64,000 nt of DNA from an uncultured Chlorobiota bacterium. GTDB lineage: Bacteria; Bacteroidota; Ignavibacteria; UBA10030; UBA6906. Below are positions 25,795 to 35,275 of the stretch, in pieces. The notes beneath the pieces are model-generated. The model worked only from the letters and a program-made list of their open reading frames with translations, did not search any database and had not been told where the DNA came from. The translations under genes and the position numbers were made by a program. Position 1 is the first letter of the stretch; each line of letters starts with the position of its first letter. Location: contig CAADGV010000005.1 of assembly GCA_900696645.1 (NCBI GenBank), forward strand, positions 121,724 through 185,723, written 5' to 3'.

Positions 25795-26589
25795 TTAAGA
25801 GTGAGCGTCTCCGTTGTCGTGATTCCATCGAACCACGACCTGATCTTCAAATCGTAAATCTATATACAGCAACTCGTGCGCGCCTTGTGAAGCCACCACG
25901 GATTTCCAGAAGCCGTCGAACTTCACCAGTCTCGTTCCGACCTGCGTCCGTCCGAGAACGACCGGAATCCCGAATTCCGATGTATAAAAGACAAAATCAC
26001 CATTGTTCTTTACGTTGATCTCCGAAATATTCAGATACAACTCCTCGTCAACTTGTCGCGCAACGGAAAGAACATACAAAGCATCGAGCGTGCTCTTGTT
26101 GGTTGACTTCTTGCCCGTTACGATTACGCCTTCGCCCAACGAGCCCGACAACACCGGAAGGTCAAAGATATGCTCTGAACGGATCTGGGGAAGAATATAC
26201 CCCTCTTCATCCAGATAGTAGAGCTTGTCTGCCACCATTGCGGCTACAGGCACGCGTTCTTCGATGGTGATGCGAACGCGATTGGGGATGTCGCGAAGCA
26301 CGGCCACCGATTTTACATACGCATGTTTCATGACGCGCTGTTCAATTGTGTACAGATCCAATTCGAACAGCTTTGTATTTTCGGGCACCTTTGCCAACGC
26401 AAGGATATCCTTTGTCGGAACATTGCGATTGCCTTCAACGGTGACATTTTCAACCCGCCGGTCTTCTTTCCAGAGATTCGCCTGTATTGCCACGGCAGTC
26501 ACCATGATGACAAGAAAAGCCATCAAGAGAAAACTTCGCTTGCTGCTTTTTCCTGAATGCGCCCCGGATATGTTGCCCTGTTCCATCAT
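25795..26589 (-). CDS. ftsQ: Cell division protein FtsQ/DivIB
   Basis: A bitopic divisome protein of 264 residues. A short cytoplasmic tail and one membrane helix (about residues 19-38) are followed by a POTRA domain (VENVTVEGNRNVPTKDILAL to VRITIEERVPVA). The beta domain contains YYLDEEGYIL and a run of strands that bind FtsL/FtsB. It lies between the shortened murB and ftsA, 3 and 13 bases away, clearly in the same transcript. Confidence 0.93.
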   Translation of the reverse strand: MMEQGNISGAHSGKSSKRSFLLMAFLVIMVTAVAIQANLWKEDRRVENVTVEGNRNVPTKDILALAKVPENTKLFELDLYTIEQRVMKHAYVKSVAVLRDIPNRVRITIEERVPVAAMVADKLYYLDEEGYILPQIRSEHIFDLPVLSGSLGEGVIVTGKKSTNKSTLDALYVLSVARQVDEELYLNISEINVKNNGDFVFYTSEFGIPVVLGRTQVGTRLVKFDGFWKSVVASQGAHELLYIDLRFEDQVVVRWNHDNGDAHS

Positions 26590-26592
26590 GTG

Positions 26593-27123
26593 CTATGCTA
26601 CCCGAGCGAGAGCATCATTTTCGAAACCGATGAACTGCATATCCATCTCCGGTCGAACGCCGCATCGTTCTTCAATAATCCGGGACGCGTGCAGAACGAG
26701 AGCACAAACATCAGCGGCAGTTGCGTTGCCTGTAGTTGCGACATTGTTTCCAACTATCTCGGCTCCGCCGAGAATCAGCCCGTTCAATCCTGCCATATCG
26801 ATCAGCGCTTCTGCCGCGCCCGACTCGTTCGACCTGAAGATGCGAGCAGTTTGCATCATACTTTGCGCGTCATCCGGCTTACCGGACAGAATCACGGCTC
26901 CACGAAATCCCTGGTCCGAAACGACTGCGTTGGCAGAAAGCACAATGTGGGGAAAGCCGTTCTTTTGGAAAAACTTCCGCAACGCATCAACTTCGTCGGC
27001 AGACGTTGCATGCAACACGTAGTCGGCAGGCCCGCCAACGCGCAACGGACTGTAGCGCGCAACCGGATCGCTGAACGAAATCGAGCCGTGAAAGAATTGT
27101 TGTATGTCGGTCAGTGAAAGCAT
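26593..27123 (-). CDS. Severely shortened MurB-like protein (UDP-N-acetylenolpyruvoylglucosamine reductase remnant)
   Basis: A 176-residue ORF at the standard murB position between murC and ftsQ. Residues 24-75 match the start of MurB (RVGGPADY at 29-35 and VVSDQGFRG near 67-75). Residues 103-166 match its C-terminal domain (LIDMAGLNG, the GGAEIV turn, TGNATAADV, PEMDMQFIG with the acidic Glu159). The FAD-pyrophosphate GGSN loop is replaced by LSANA. About 110-150 residues of the FAD and substrate domain, including the catalytic Ser region, are missing. The frame is intact with an AAGGA site. It therefore looks unable to do the standard NADPH-dependent reduction. Either it has a new role, is a decaying gene, or the true MurB is elsewhere. 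Confidence 0.8.
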   Translation of the reverse strand: MLSLTDIQQFFHGSISFSDPVARYSPLRVGGPADYVLHATSADEVDALRKFFQKNGFPHIVLSANAVVSDQGFRGAVILSGKPDDAQSMMQTARIFRSNESGAAEALIDMAGLNGLILGGAEIVGNNVATTGNATAADVCALVLHASRIIEERCGVRPEMDMQFIGFENDALARVA

Positions 27124-27129
27124 TTCCTT

Positions 27130-28515
27130 CTAAGCCTTCTCCCCCTTCAGTTTTTTGATGAATTCCTCCCCGTACTTCCAGATATCGCCCGCACCCATTG
27201 TGATGATGATGTCGCCGCGCTTCTTCATCTTCATCAGGAAATCGGGTATGTTCTTTTTGTCGGGAACATAATGAACGTTCTTGTGTCCGAATTCCTTCGC
27301 CGTATTCGCGATAAGCTCGCCGGTAATTCCCTGTATCGGCTCTTCCCGTGCCGGATAAACATCCGTCAGCACGAGAACATCCGCGTTGAAGAACGACCGG
27401 CCAAAGTCTTCATAGAAATCTCTGGTTCGGGAATACAGATGCGGTTGAAACACACACACGACTCTGCGTCTCCATCCCGATTTCACTCCGGCCAGCGTCA
27501 CGGCAATTTCCGTCGGGTGATGGGCGTAGTCGTCAACAACCATGATACCGTTGATCTCGGCTTTTACCTCCCATCGACGGAATACGCCCGTGAACTTCTC
27601 GATACCGGTTTTGACTCGCGCAAACGGAACCTGCAACTCAAGCCCCACGGCAATAGCCGCAAGCGCGTTCTGTACGTTATGCTTCCCGGGAATTTGCAGC
27701 GTGATTTCGCCAAGCTCCTTCCCCTCACGGATAACAATGAATGTGGAGGCGTTTTCTTTGTGCCGAACATCCACCGCCTGGAGATCGGCCTGACCGTTCA
27801 AACCGTAGGTGATGATCTTCTTCTTGATCTTCGGCATGATCTCCTGCAATGCCGGCTCATCAAGACAAAGCACAACGAATCCGTAGAACGGAACTTTCGA
27901 TGCAAATTGTATGAACGCCGATTTGATATCCTCAAGATCGCGATAGCAATCAAGATGATCGGTTTCGAGCGTCGTCAACACGGCAACGGTCGGGGTGATG
28001 GACAGAAACGATCTATCGAACTCGTCCGCTTCGACAACGATGAACTCGCCTTTACCGAGCCGTGCATTCGAGCCGGCAAGCCCGTGCAACCTTCCTCCCA
28101 CAATCACCGTCGGATCGATGCCGCCCTCCATCAACACAAGGCTGACCATTGATGTTGTGGTTGTTTTGCCGTGTGTTCCGGCGATGCCGATGCCGTATTT
28201 CAAGCGCATAACTTCGGCGAGCATTTCGGCCCGACGAATAACCGGGAGTTTGCGTCGCTGCGCTTCGACAATCTCCGGATTATCGAGCGCAAGGGCGGAG
28301 GAATAGACAAGCACATCTACATCCGCCTCAAGATGCTTTGCATCGTGGCCGATGTACACCTTCGCCCCCAGCGAAGCAATCCGCTCGGTGTTGTCGCTTT
28401 CGGCTTTGTCCGAGCCGGTTATTGCAAACCCCTGGTCGATCAGGATTTCCGCGATACCGCTCATGCCGATGCCGCCGATACCGACAAAGTGAAGTTTTCT
28501 TATTGATCGAAACAC
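27130..28515 (-). CDS. murC: UDP-N-acetylmuramate-L-alanine ligase
   Basis: Adds L-alanine to UDP-MurNAc, the first amino acid of the stem peptide. 461 residues, start GTG at 28515. The N-terminal Rossmann motif HFVGIGGIGMSGIAEIL is diagnostic of MurC. The ATP-binding GIAGTHGKTTTTSMV lies near residue 110, with EADEFDRSF and the C-terminal DDYAHHPTEI. It lies eight bases after the two-TM orf and seven before the shortened murB. Confidence 0.97.
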   Translation of the reverse strand: MFRSIRKLHFVGIGGIGMSGIAEILIDQGFAITGSDKAESDNTERIASLGAKVYIGHDAKHLEADVDVLVYSSALALDNPEIVEAQRRKLPVIRRAEMLAEVMRLKYGIGIAGTHGKTTTTSMVSLVLMEGGIDPTVIVGGRLHGLAGSNARLGKGEFIVVEADEFDRSFLSITPTVAVLTTLETDHLDCYRDLEDIKSAFIQFASKVPFYGFVVLCLDEPALQEIMPKIKKKIITYGLNGQADLQAVDVRHKENASTFIVIREGKELGEITLQIPGKHNVQNALAAIAVGLELQVPFARVKTGIEKFTGVFRRWEVKAEINGIMVVDDYAHHPTEIAVTLAGVKSGWRRRVVCVFQPHLYSRTRDFYEDFGRSFFNADVLVLTDVYPAREEPIQGITGELIANTAKEFGHKNVHYVPDKKNIPDFLMKMKKRGDIIITMGAGDIWKYGEEFIKKLKGEKA

Positions 28516-28523
28516 GGTTTCTG

Positions 28524-29033
28524 CTACCTGTCAGTAAATCGTGGTTTGCTCCAGCGCGGGCGTTTGCGCTTCGGAACGTGTTGTGCAATTCTTTCCATTT
28601 CGTGAATCAATTCCTTTTCCTTCTCATATCTCCCGATTCTGATTCGAATGGCTCTGCGTCTCCCTTTGAGTTTGATCAGAACGACTTGAAATCTGCCGCT
28701 GGTTTGCACGAAACGCTCGCGGCCTATGTGCATCCATTCAATTTCCTTTGTGTGAAGAACGCGCTCGTGAAAGCGGTTCTTGAACGTAATGGAATTCTCT
28801 GCAACGACCACCCGGCGGTTACGGATGTAGTTCAATATCAGCGACCCAATCGACATCAACACGAAGAAGATGATGATGTAGAGAATCGGATCGTTCATCA
28901 CGTACCTGAATTCTTTTTCGACAAACGAACCGCGAATGCCGCCGTATGCTACAAGTGTCAGAAGATAAATCAGCGCGGACACATAGTAGAAATCGAGTTT
29001 GTACCTGAACACCTTTTCGTGGTGCGCTTCCAT
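28524..29033 (-). CDS. Two-TM membrane protein with a PH-like domain, unknown function
   Basis: A 169-residue protein lying between murG and murC. Two membrane segments (about residues 13-32 and 48-70) are followed by a cytoplasmic beta-rich region (NRRVVVAENSITFKNRF, HTKEIEWMHIGR, FQVVLIKLKGRRRAIRIRIG) and a basic helix (KEKELIHEMERIAQHV). This order is that of bacterial PH-domain-like (DUF304/YcxB-like) proteins, but no sequence family is certain. It starts one base past the murG stop and ends eight bases before murC, so it is made with the cell-wall enzymes. No role can be stated. Confidence 0.6.
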   Translation of the reverse strand: MEAHHEKVFRYKLDFYYVSALIYLLTLVAYGGIRGSFVEKEFRYVMNDPILYIIIFFVLMSIGSLILNYIRNRRVVVAENSITFKNRFHERVLHTKEIEWMHIGRERFVQTSGRFQVVLIKLKGRRRAIRIRIGRYEKEKELIHEMERIAQHVPKRKRPRWSKPRFTDR

Positions 29034-29034
29034 G

Positions 29035-30180
29035 CTACGCCTTTGCTAACCTCATTACTGCATCGGCAAGTGTTGATGCTGCTTCCCTCTTTCCCAGTGC
29101 CTTTGCTTTTTCCGACATTATGTTCCGTTTGGCCGTATCGGTGATCAAACCCGCCACTGCCGCAAGAAATTGATCTTTCAACTCCTTATCCCGAACCATC
29201 ACCGCCGCTTCTGCTTCAACCATTGCGCGTGCATTCTCTTCCTGATGGTTTGCCGCCGCAAACGGGTAGGGCACGAGTACTGATGCGAGCCCGACAACAG
29301 TCAGTTCCGCCAGCGTACTTGCCCCGGCCCGGCATGCCACAATATCCGCCGCAGCGTAGGCATACTCCATATTCTCGATGAACTTCAGCACTCTAACCCT
29401 CCGATTTGCATCCTGAGACAGTGACTCCGCAAAGGCAGCAATGCGTTCGAAGTCACCTTCTCCTGTTTGCCAGATCAGCTGAATCCCGAGCCGCAACAAA
29501 TCAGGGAGAGCGCGTGCTACTTCGTTATTGAGCGATGTCGCGCCGAGACTTCCGCCGAATACAAGCAATGTTGTGACCGCCGGATCGATACCGAACTTCT
29601 CTGCTCCGGCTTCACGCGAAACTGTTCCGAGCGTTGCCCGAGTCGGGTTGCCGCTGACCCGAACATTATCAAGGCGGCGCAGATATCGTCTCGAACTCTC
29701 GAAGCTGAGATGAACTTCGTCCACGCGATGCGCGAGACGTCGCGTCGTGACGCCGGGATAGCTGTTCTGCTCCTGTATCAGCGTCGGAATTCCAAGCAGT
29801 GTTGCCACGTACAATGGCGGCCCGCACACATAGCCGCCGGTTCCGACAACGACATCGGGTTTCATGTTCTTCATAAGAAAGAACGAATGCACAACACTCA
29901 CCGCTACTTTTACGGGAAAAAGAAGATTACCCGGTTTCAGGCTTCTTCTGAACCCGCTGATCCAAATCGGCACGAAGTTGTATCCCCGTTGCGGAACAAC
30001 CCGCGCTTCTATTTTGTGCTTCGTACCGATGAACGTAATTTCCGCATTCGGTACGCGTCGCTTGATTTCATCAGCTATTGCGAGGGCTGGGAACAAATGC
30101 CCGCCCGTACCGCCTCCGGCAAAACAAATTCTCACCCCTTTTCTCTTTCGTGAAGAATCTTCCGGTGTTTGAGATTCCAT
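29035..30180 (-). CDS. murG: UDP-N-acetylglucosamine-lipid I GlcNAc transferase
   Basis: Peripheral membrane GT28-family enzyme that makes lipid II, 381 residues. An unusual basic N-terminal tail of about 16 residues precedes the glycine-rich RICFAGGGTGGHLFPALAIA loop. The C-terminal domain carries LLVFGGSLGATSLN, the CRAGASTLAELTVVG stretch and VPYPFAAANHQEENA. Gene order ftsW-murG-orf-murC is otherwise canonical. Confidence 0.96.
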   Translation of the reverse strand: MESQTPEDSSRKRKGVRICFAGGGTGGHLFPALAIADEIKRRVPNAEITFIGTKHKIEARVVPQRGYNFVPIWISGFRRSLKPGNLLFPVKVAVSVVHSFFLMKNMKPDVVVGTGGYVCGPPLYVATLLGIPTLIQEQNSYPGVTTRRLAHRVDEVHLSFESSRRYLRRLDNVRVSGNPTRATLGTVSREAGAEKFGIDPAVTTLLVFGGSLGATSLNNEVARALPDLLRLGIQLIWQTGEGDFERIAAFAESLSQDANRRVRVLKFIENMEYAYAAADIVACRAGASTLAELTVVGLASVLVPYPFAAANHQEENARAMVEAEAAVMVRDKELKDQFLAAVAGLITDTAKRNIMSEKAKALGKREAASTLADAVMRLAKA

Positions 30181-30212
30181 GTGAGATTCTTCATCCTGAT
30201 CAGAATGTCATA

Positions 30213-31385
30213 TCAATACACCCGCCCGACTGCCGGCTCAGGCAGCGGAGGTTCCTTCTTCCCGAATCCCGGAAGCACAAACCGCGGATGCAAATCGGTT
30301 TGCGACGAGATGTTGAGCAACACCCCGACGGCAAGCGATGAGAACAAGATTGACGATCCGCCGTAACTCACAAACGGCATTGGCAAACCCGTTGTCGGGA
30401 GAATGCCGACGGTTACTCCTGCATTAATAAGTGCGTACAGTGTGATGGACGCTGTAATGCCAACGGCAAGGTAGCGACCGAACTCGTCCGGCGCGTGCTT
30501 GGCGATCTTCATTCCGCGCAACATGATTGTCAGAAAGAGAACAAGAATCAGAAGCGTACCGATGAGGCCGTACTCTTCTCCAACTATCGAAAACACAAAG
30601 TCTCCGTACGATTCAGGAAGAAAGAAATCGCGTTGCTTGCTTTCGCCGGGCCCGACGCCGAAGATGCCTCCGTTCCCGAACCCGATGATGCCTTGCCAAA
30701 GCTGGTAGTTGACTTTGCTTCCCGTTTCTTCGCCAAAGCCGATGTACGCCAGAATACGCCTCATGCGATACGGTGCGCTGAGCATATAGCCGATCAACGC
30801 GGGAAGAAGCGCAAGAATAGTCAGTGCCATGTGTGTGAGCTTTACACGCCCGATAAACAACATGACGAAGCTGAGCGCCAGAATCATCGAGCCGTTACTG
30901 AAATTGGGCTGCGCCAGAACAAGGACTGTTACAACGCCAATCCAGATGGTCACCGGCAGGAAGCCGGTCTTGAAATCTCTGATTCGTTCCTTCTTAGTCG
31001 AAAGAAGGGCACAGATGTGAAAGATGAGAGCGTACTTTGCGAAATCCGAAGGCTGGAAGCTGAATCCGCCAATCCGGAGAAATCGTGTGGCTCCCTTCAA
31101 TTCGCCACCCAAAGCAAGCGTCACACCCAGCAGTATCACTGCTACAATCAATGCAGGCTTTGTCAGTTTCTTGTACTTCTTGTAATCGATATTCATGAAA
31201 ACGATAATCGCCCCGAAACCGATAACGACTTTTACAAGGTGCAACAGCATCAGCTTCGAGCTTGATCCCCACTTCTCGAACGCCATTGTCGAGCTGGCGC
31301 TGTACACAACGCCGAGACTCAGCACCATCAGCATCAGCACCGAGGTCAATGTTGCGAGATCGATATGATTGCGTTTAGATTTCAT
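30213..31385 (-). CDS. ftsW: Peptidoglycan glycosyltransferase FtsW
   Basis: SEDS-family polymerase of septal glycan, 390 residues with about ten membrane helices. Visible family motifs are GATRFLRIGGFSFQPSDFAK (central loop with the essential acidic residue), SYGDFVFSIVGEEYGLIG, and the C-terminal GILPTTGLPMPFVSYGGSS. The start ATG overlaps the murD stop as ATGA. A Pro-rich tail of about 25 residues ends the protein. Confidence 0.96.
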   Translation of the reverse strand: MKSKRNHIDLATLTSVLMLMVLSLGVVYSASSTMAFEKWGSSSKLMLLHLVKVVIGFGAIIVFMNIDYKKYKKLTKPALIVAVILLGVTLALGGELKGATRFLRIGGFSFQPSDFAKYALIFHICALLSTKKERIRDFKTGFLPVTIWIGVVTVLVLAQPNFSNGSMILALSFVMLFIGRVKLTHMALTILALLPALIGYMLSAPYRMRRILAYIGFGEETGSKVNYQLWQGIIGFGNGGIFGVGPGESKQRDFFLPESYGDFVFSIVGEEYGLIGTLLILVLFLTIMLRGMKIAKHAPDEFGRYLAVGITASITLYALINAGVTVGILPTTGLPMPFVSYGGSSILFSSLAVGVLLNISSQTDLHPRFVLPGFGKKEPPLPEPAVGRVY

Positions 31386-32743
31386 TGCTGCAGGTTCATC
31401 ACAATCTCTTTGAATACGCGTCCGCGGTGTTCATAATTCTCAAACCAATCAAACGAGGCACACGCCGGCGACAGGAGAACAACATCTCCCGGGTGTGCAG
31501 CGCGGCGGCCCAGCAACACAGCCTCCTCCATTGTTGCGGCCCTGCTCGTCGGTTTCGATGAAGCAAATGCCGCGAGGACTTTGTCCGCCGACTCACCGAT
31601 TGCAACAATCGCCTTTACATATTTCTCGACAAGAGGAAGAAGGGGCGAATAATCATTCCCCTTGTCCCGCCCGCCCAGGAGAAGCACAATCGGCTTGTCG
31701 AAGCTCTGCAAAGCATACCAAACCGAGTCAACGTTTGTCGCTTTCGAGTCGTTCACATACGTGACACCGTCGAGTTCCCGCACAAACTCAAGCCGGTGTT
31801 CCACACCCTTGAAGTTTTTCAGGGTTGCCCGAAGTGATGCTGTCGGAATGTCCATCGCCTGTGCAATCAGCGATGCCGCCATTGCGTTCATCAGATTGTG
31901 CGAGCCTTTGATGCTGATGTCGGCAGCCTTGATCACTTCCGTTGTGTTGCCGCCGATTCTTGTCACGACGGTATCGCCCGAGAGGAAGCCCCCTTCTTCA
32001 AGCTGCTTCCGTGTGCTGAAGGGAAGACGTTTCACTTCAGGATGTATCCTTGTCTCGACATTTGTCCTGACGATCTCGTCATCATAGTTGTACACGATGG
32101 TGTCGCCACTCCGCTGGTTCTCGAACACCCTGCACTTCGATGCAACATACTTATCCATCGAATGGTCATAGCGATCAAGGTGATCCGGGGTAACATTCAG
32201 CAGTGCCGAAACCCTCGGCCTGAACGTCTCGATCGTATCAAGTTGAAAGCTGCTCACTTCAAGTATAACTGTATGCTGTTCCGTCATCTGTTCAACTATT
32301 TGCGAGAACGCGAGCCCGATATTCCCGGCTACTGCCGATGGCCGTCTTGCGTCATCAAATATCCTACCGACAAGAGCCGTTGTAGTTGTTTTGCCGTTTG
32401 TACCCGTGATTGCAATAATACGCCCTTTGCACAACAGGCTTGCAACTTCTATTTCGCCTACAATTTTCAGCCCTTTTGCGCGTGCCGCCTTCGCAATCGA
32501 AGCATCTGCCGGCACACCCGGGCTTAACACCAGAACATCCGCCTGCAGGACTTTCTCCGAATTCCCACCAAACTCGTACGCAATACCCCACTGCTCAAGT
32601 TCGGCAGCTGCCTGCCGCATTGTATCCAAAGGCGCTTTGTCGCTGAGAAAAACAGCGGCGCTTTGCGCTTTGAGTAACTTCGCTACGGCAATTCCGCTGC
32701 GAGCGCCTCCGATGACGCTGAATGTTTTTCCGCGAAACTCCAC
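31382..32743 (-). CDS. murD: UDP-N-acetylmuramoyl-L-alanine-D-glutamate ligase
   Basis: Adds D-glutamate to UDP-MurNAc-L-Ala. 453 residues. It has the N-terminal VIGGARSGIAVAKLL nucleotide-like fold, the ATP-binding IITGTNGKTTTTAL near residue 112, VLEVSSFQLD, NVTPDHLDRY and the C-terminal NDSKATNVDS signature of MurD. The stop overlaps ftsW. Confidence 0.97.
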   Translation of the reverse strand: MEFRGKTFSVIGGARSGIAVAKLLKAQSAAVFLSDKAPLDTMRQAAAELEQWGIAYEFGGNSEKVLQADVLVLSPGVPADASIAKAARAKGLKIVGEIEVASLLCKGRIIAITGTNGKTTTTALVGRIFDDARRPSAVAGNIGLAFSQIVEQMTEQHTVILEVSSFQLDTIETFRPRVSALLNVTPDHLDRYDHSMDKYVASKCRVFENQRSGDTIVYNYDDEIVRTNVETRIHPEVKRLPFSTRKQLEEGGFLSGDTVVTRIGGNTTEVIKAADISIKGSHNLMNAMAASLIAQAMDIPTASLRATLKNFKGVEHRLEFVRELDGVTYVNDSKATNVDSVWYALQSFDKPIVLLLGGRDKGNDYSPLLPLVEKYVKAIVAIGESADKVLAAFASSKPTSRAATMEEAVLLGRRAAHPGDVVLLSPACASFDWFENYEHRGRVFKEIVMNLQQ

Positions 32744-32747
32744 CGCC

Positions 32748-33872
32748 TCATCGTACCTTGAACGTTGCGAGACTGAGAATCATCAACAGTATCGCAACGA
32801 TATAGAATCGTGTCACAATTTTCGGTTCCGGCCATCCGAGCATTTCAAAGTGGTGATGCAACGGAGCCATTTTGAAGACGCGGCGGCCTTCCCCGTATTT
32901 CTTTTTCGTGTATTTGAAGTACACCCGCTGGATGATTACCGAAAGCGTTTCAACGAAGAACACCCCCCCGAGCGTCGGCAGTAAGAGTTCTTTCTTGATC
33001 AGAACACACATTGCCCCGATGGCTCCGCCGAGCGCCAGCGAGCCTGTATCACCCATGAACACTTGTGCGGGATACGCATTGAACCAGAGAAATCCCAGAG
33101 CCGCGCCCGACATTGCCGCGCAGAACACTGCAAGCTCTCCGTTTCCGCGCAGAAATGGTATTGTCAGATAGTTGCTTAGTACCGCGTTGCCCGAGATGTA
33201 ACTAATGACGGCAAGCGTGAGCGCAACAATTGCCGTCGTTCCGATCGCAAGCCCGTCGAGTCCGTCCGTCAGGTTCACGGCATTCGACGTCGCAACAATC
33301 ACAAAGATCACCATCGGCACGTACAGCAGCCCGAAATCGAACTCCATATTCTTGAAAAACGGAACGGTTGACGACGAATTGATTTTCCACAAATCCGGGT
33401 CGATCCAATGGGGATAGAAATAAATAATCCCCCCGACAACCAATCCGACAAACACCTGACCAACAATTTTGTATCTGCCGATAAGTCCCTTCGGTTTCTT
33501 CTTCACAACCTTCATGTAGTCATCCAGAAATCCCACCGCGCCAAGCGTTACAGTTACAAAAATGATAAGAAGGATGTAGACATTTGTCAGCGTTCCCCAC
33601 AACAGAGTGGGGATGACAACGGCAGAAAGAACAATCAGCCCGCCCATCGTCGGTGTGCCGGCTTTTGTCAAATGTGTTTTCGGTGCTTCGAGCTTCGCCG
33701 ATTCGCCGATTTGATGCCGCTTCAACGCGGCAATGATTTTCGGGCCGAGCCAGAACGCAATAAGCAACGCGGTAATTGCCGCTGCCGCCGCGCGAAACGT
33801 AATGAATCGAACAACTCCGAAGCCGGGCGGATGATACACCTTGTCGATGATGTCAAACAGGTACGTCAGCAT
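32748..33872 (-). CDS. mraY: Phospho-N-acetylmuramoyl-pentapeptide transferase
   Basis: Integral membrane enzyme joining UDP-MurNAc-pentapeptide to undecaprenyl phosphate to form lipid I. 374 residues with about ten helices. The first cytoplasmic loop THLTKAGTPTMGGL, the Asp-rich GFLDDYMKVVKK, NAVNLTDGLDGLAIG, FMGDTGSLALGG and the MAPLHHHFEMLGWPE motif (HHHFE histidines) are all conserved. It lies five bases after murF. Confidence 0.97.
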   Translation of the reverse strand: MLTYLFDIIDKVYHPPGFGVVRFITFRAAAAAITALLIAFWLGPKIIAALKRHQIGESAKLEAPKTHLTKAGTPTMGGLIVLSAVVIPTLLWGTLTNVYILLIIFVTVTLGAVGFLDDYMKVVKKKPKGLIGRYKIVGQVFVGLVVGGIIYFYPHWIDPDLWKINSSSTVPFFKNMEFDFGLLYVPMVIFVIVATSNAVNLTDGLDGLAIGTTAIVALTLAVISYISGNAVLSNYLTIPFLRGNGELAVFCAAMSGAALGFLWFNAYPAQVFMGDTGSLALGGAIGAMCVLIKKELLLPTLGGVFFVETLSVIIQRVYFKYTKKKYGEGRRVFKMAPLHHHFEMLGWPEPKIVTRFYIVAILLMILSLATFKVR

Positions 33873-33877
33873 TATGA

Positions 33878-35275
33878 TTATGCTCTGCTCTTCAATCGTT
33901 CTTGAAGAAACGTAACGATGTCCTCCATTTTCATGCTCCGCGAGCCTTTCACGAGAACCGCGTCGCCCGGCCCGACAAGCTCGGCAAGATACTCCGCAAG
34001 CATATTCTTCTGCTCGTAATGGAATTTGAACTTCACGGCTGCCGCATCATGAATATGCCGCGCCTGCTCGCCGAATGTAAGAAGGTATTCAACGGGCAAT
34101 GAGGATAGTGATTTCCCGACGCGGGTATGTTCTTGAAATGAACTTTCACCCAACTCCTTCATATCTGCCAGAACGGCGATTCTCTTGCCCGCGACCTGAG
34201 CGGCAGCGAGAACACGAAGTGCCTCAAGGGTCGAATCGGAATTCGCGTTATACGTGTCGTTGTACACGGTTACACCACCAAAGTCCAGAACTTCCATGCG
34301 CTTTCCAACGGGCCTGAATGATTCTAATGCCGACTTTATTTTTCCAGCCGGTACTTTGAACGCCAGCCCGACCGCTGCCGCCGAAAGCGCGTTCAGGGCA
34401 TTGTGTTTTCCCGGAATTGGCAAACGGATTTTCGTCTCTGTCTTCGCGCTTTTTGCACCAAAACTGAATTGCACGCAACCCCTTTCATCGACAGTCAGGA
34501 TCTTGCCGCGAACGGAAGCTACTCGCGTACCGAAGCCATACGTCACTTTCGTTTTCAGAGATTTCGCTTTCGCGACAACATGCTTGTCATCAAGATTGAC
34601 AAACGCAACGGAACCTTTGCGTGACGCCAGGTTTTTGAATAAGAAGGTCTCTTCTTTTGCCACGCCTGCCAGATTCTTGAAGAACTCCAGATGTTCGTGG
34701 CCGACATTCGTCACCAATCCGTGCGTCGGTTGAAGCATATTGCACAGATATGCGATCTCACCCGGATGATTTGTGCCGATCTCAATCACTGCCACCTGAT
34801 GCTTTGTTTCCAGCTTGAACAGTGTTTGCGGAACACCGATGTGATTGTTAAGATTACTCTCCGTGCTCAGCACGTTGTATTTTGTTCCGAGAACGCGTGT
34901 CACCATTTCCTTTGTCGTGGTTTTTCCATTGCTGCCGGCAATCGCAAGCACCGGAATCCCGAACTTCATACGATAGAGTCGTGCAAACTCTCCAAGCGCA
35001 TGAACGGTGTTGCGAACAATCAACAGCGGCATCGTCTTCACGGGGTCAATGCTCGCCGACGACTCGACTACCGCAATTTCACAGCCGCGCTCGAAGGCCT
35101 CGGCCAGAAATTTGTGTCCGTCAAAATTCTCCCCTCTGATCGCAAAGAAGACTTCTCCTTCCCGAAGCGACCTTGAATCGGTGGAGACGCCGGTGATTTT
35201 TCCCCTTTTCAACTTCTCTGCGTTGCGAAGTTCAATATGCGAAATGTGGCGGAGTTCGTCGGGAGAGAGTTTCAA
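33878..35275 (-). CDS. murF: UDP-N-acetylmuramoyl-tripeptide-D-alanyl-D-alanine ligase
   Basis: Adds the D-Ala-D-Ala dipeptide to the tripeptide precursor. 465 residues. The VSTDSRSLREGEVFFAIRGE N-terminal domain, the ATP-binding AIAGSNGKTTTKEMV near residue 110, IEIGTNHPGEIAYL and the NDTYNANSDSTLEAL C-terminal motif identify MurF. ATGA overlap with murE. Confidence 0.97.
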   Translation of the reverse strand: MKLSPDELRHISHIELRNAEKLKRGKITGVSTDSRSLREGEVFFAIRGENFDGHKFLAEAFERGCEIAVVESSASIDPVKTMPLLIVRNTVHALGEFARLYRMKFGIPVLAIAGSNGKTTTKEMVTRVLGTKYNVLSTESNLNNHIGVPQTLFKLETKHQVAVIEIGTNHPGEIAYLCNMLQPTHGLVTNVGHEHLEFFKNLAGVAKEETFLFKNLASRKGSVAFVNLDDKHVVAKAKSLKTKVTYGFGTRVASVRGKILTVDERGCVQFSFGAKSAKTETKIRLPIPGKHNALNALSAAAVGLAFKVPAGKIKSALESFRPVGKRMEVLDFGGVTVYNDTYNANSDSTLEALRVLAAAQVAGKRIAVLADMKELGESSFQEHTRVGKSLSSLPVEYLLTFGEQARHIHDAAAVKFKFHYEQKNMLAEYLAELVGPGDAVLVKGSRSMKMEDIVTFLQERLKSRA

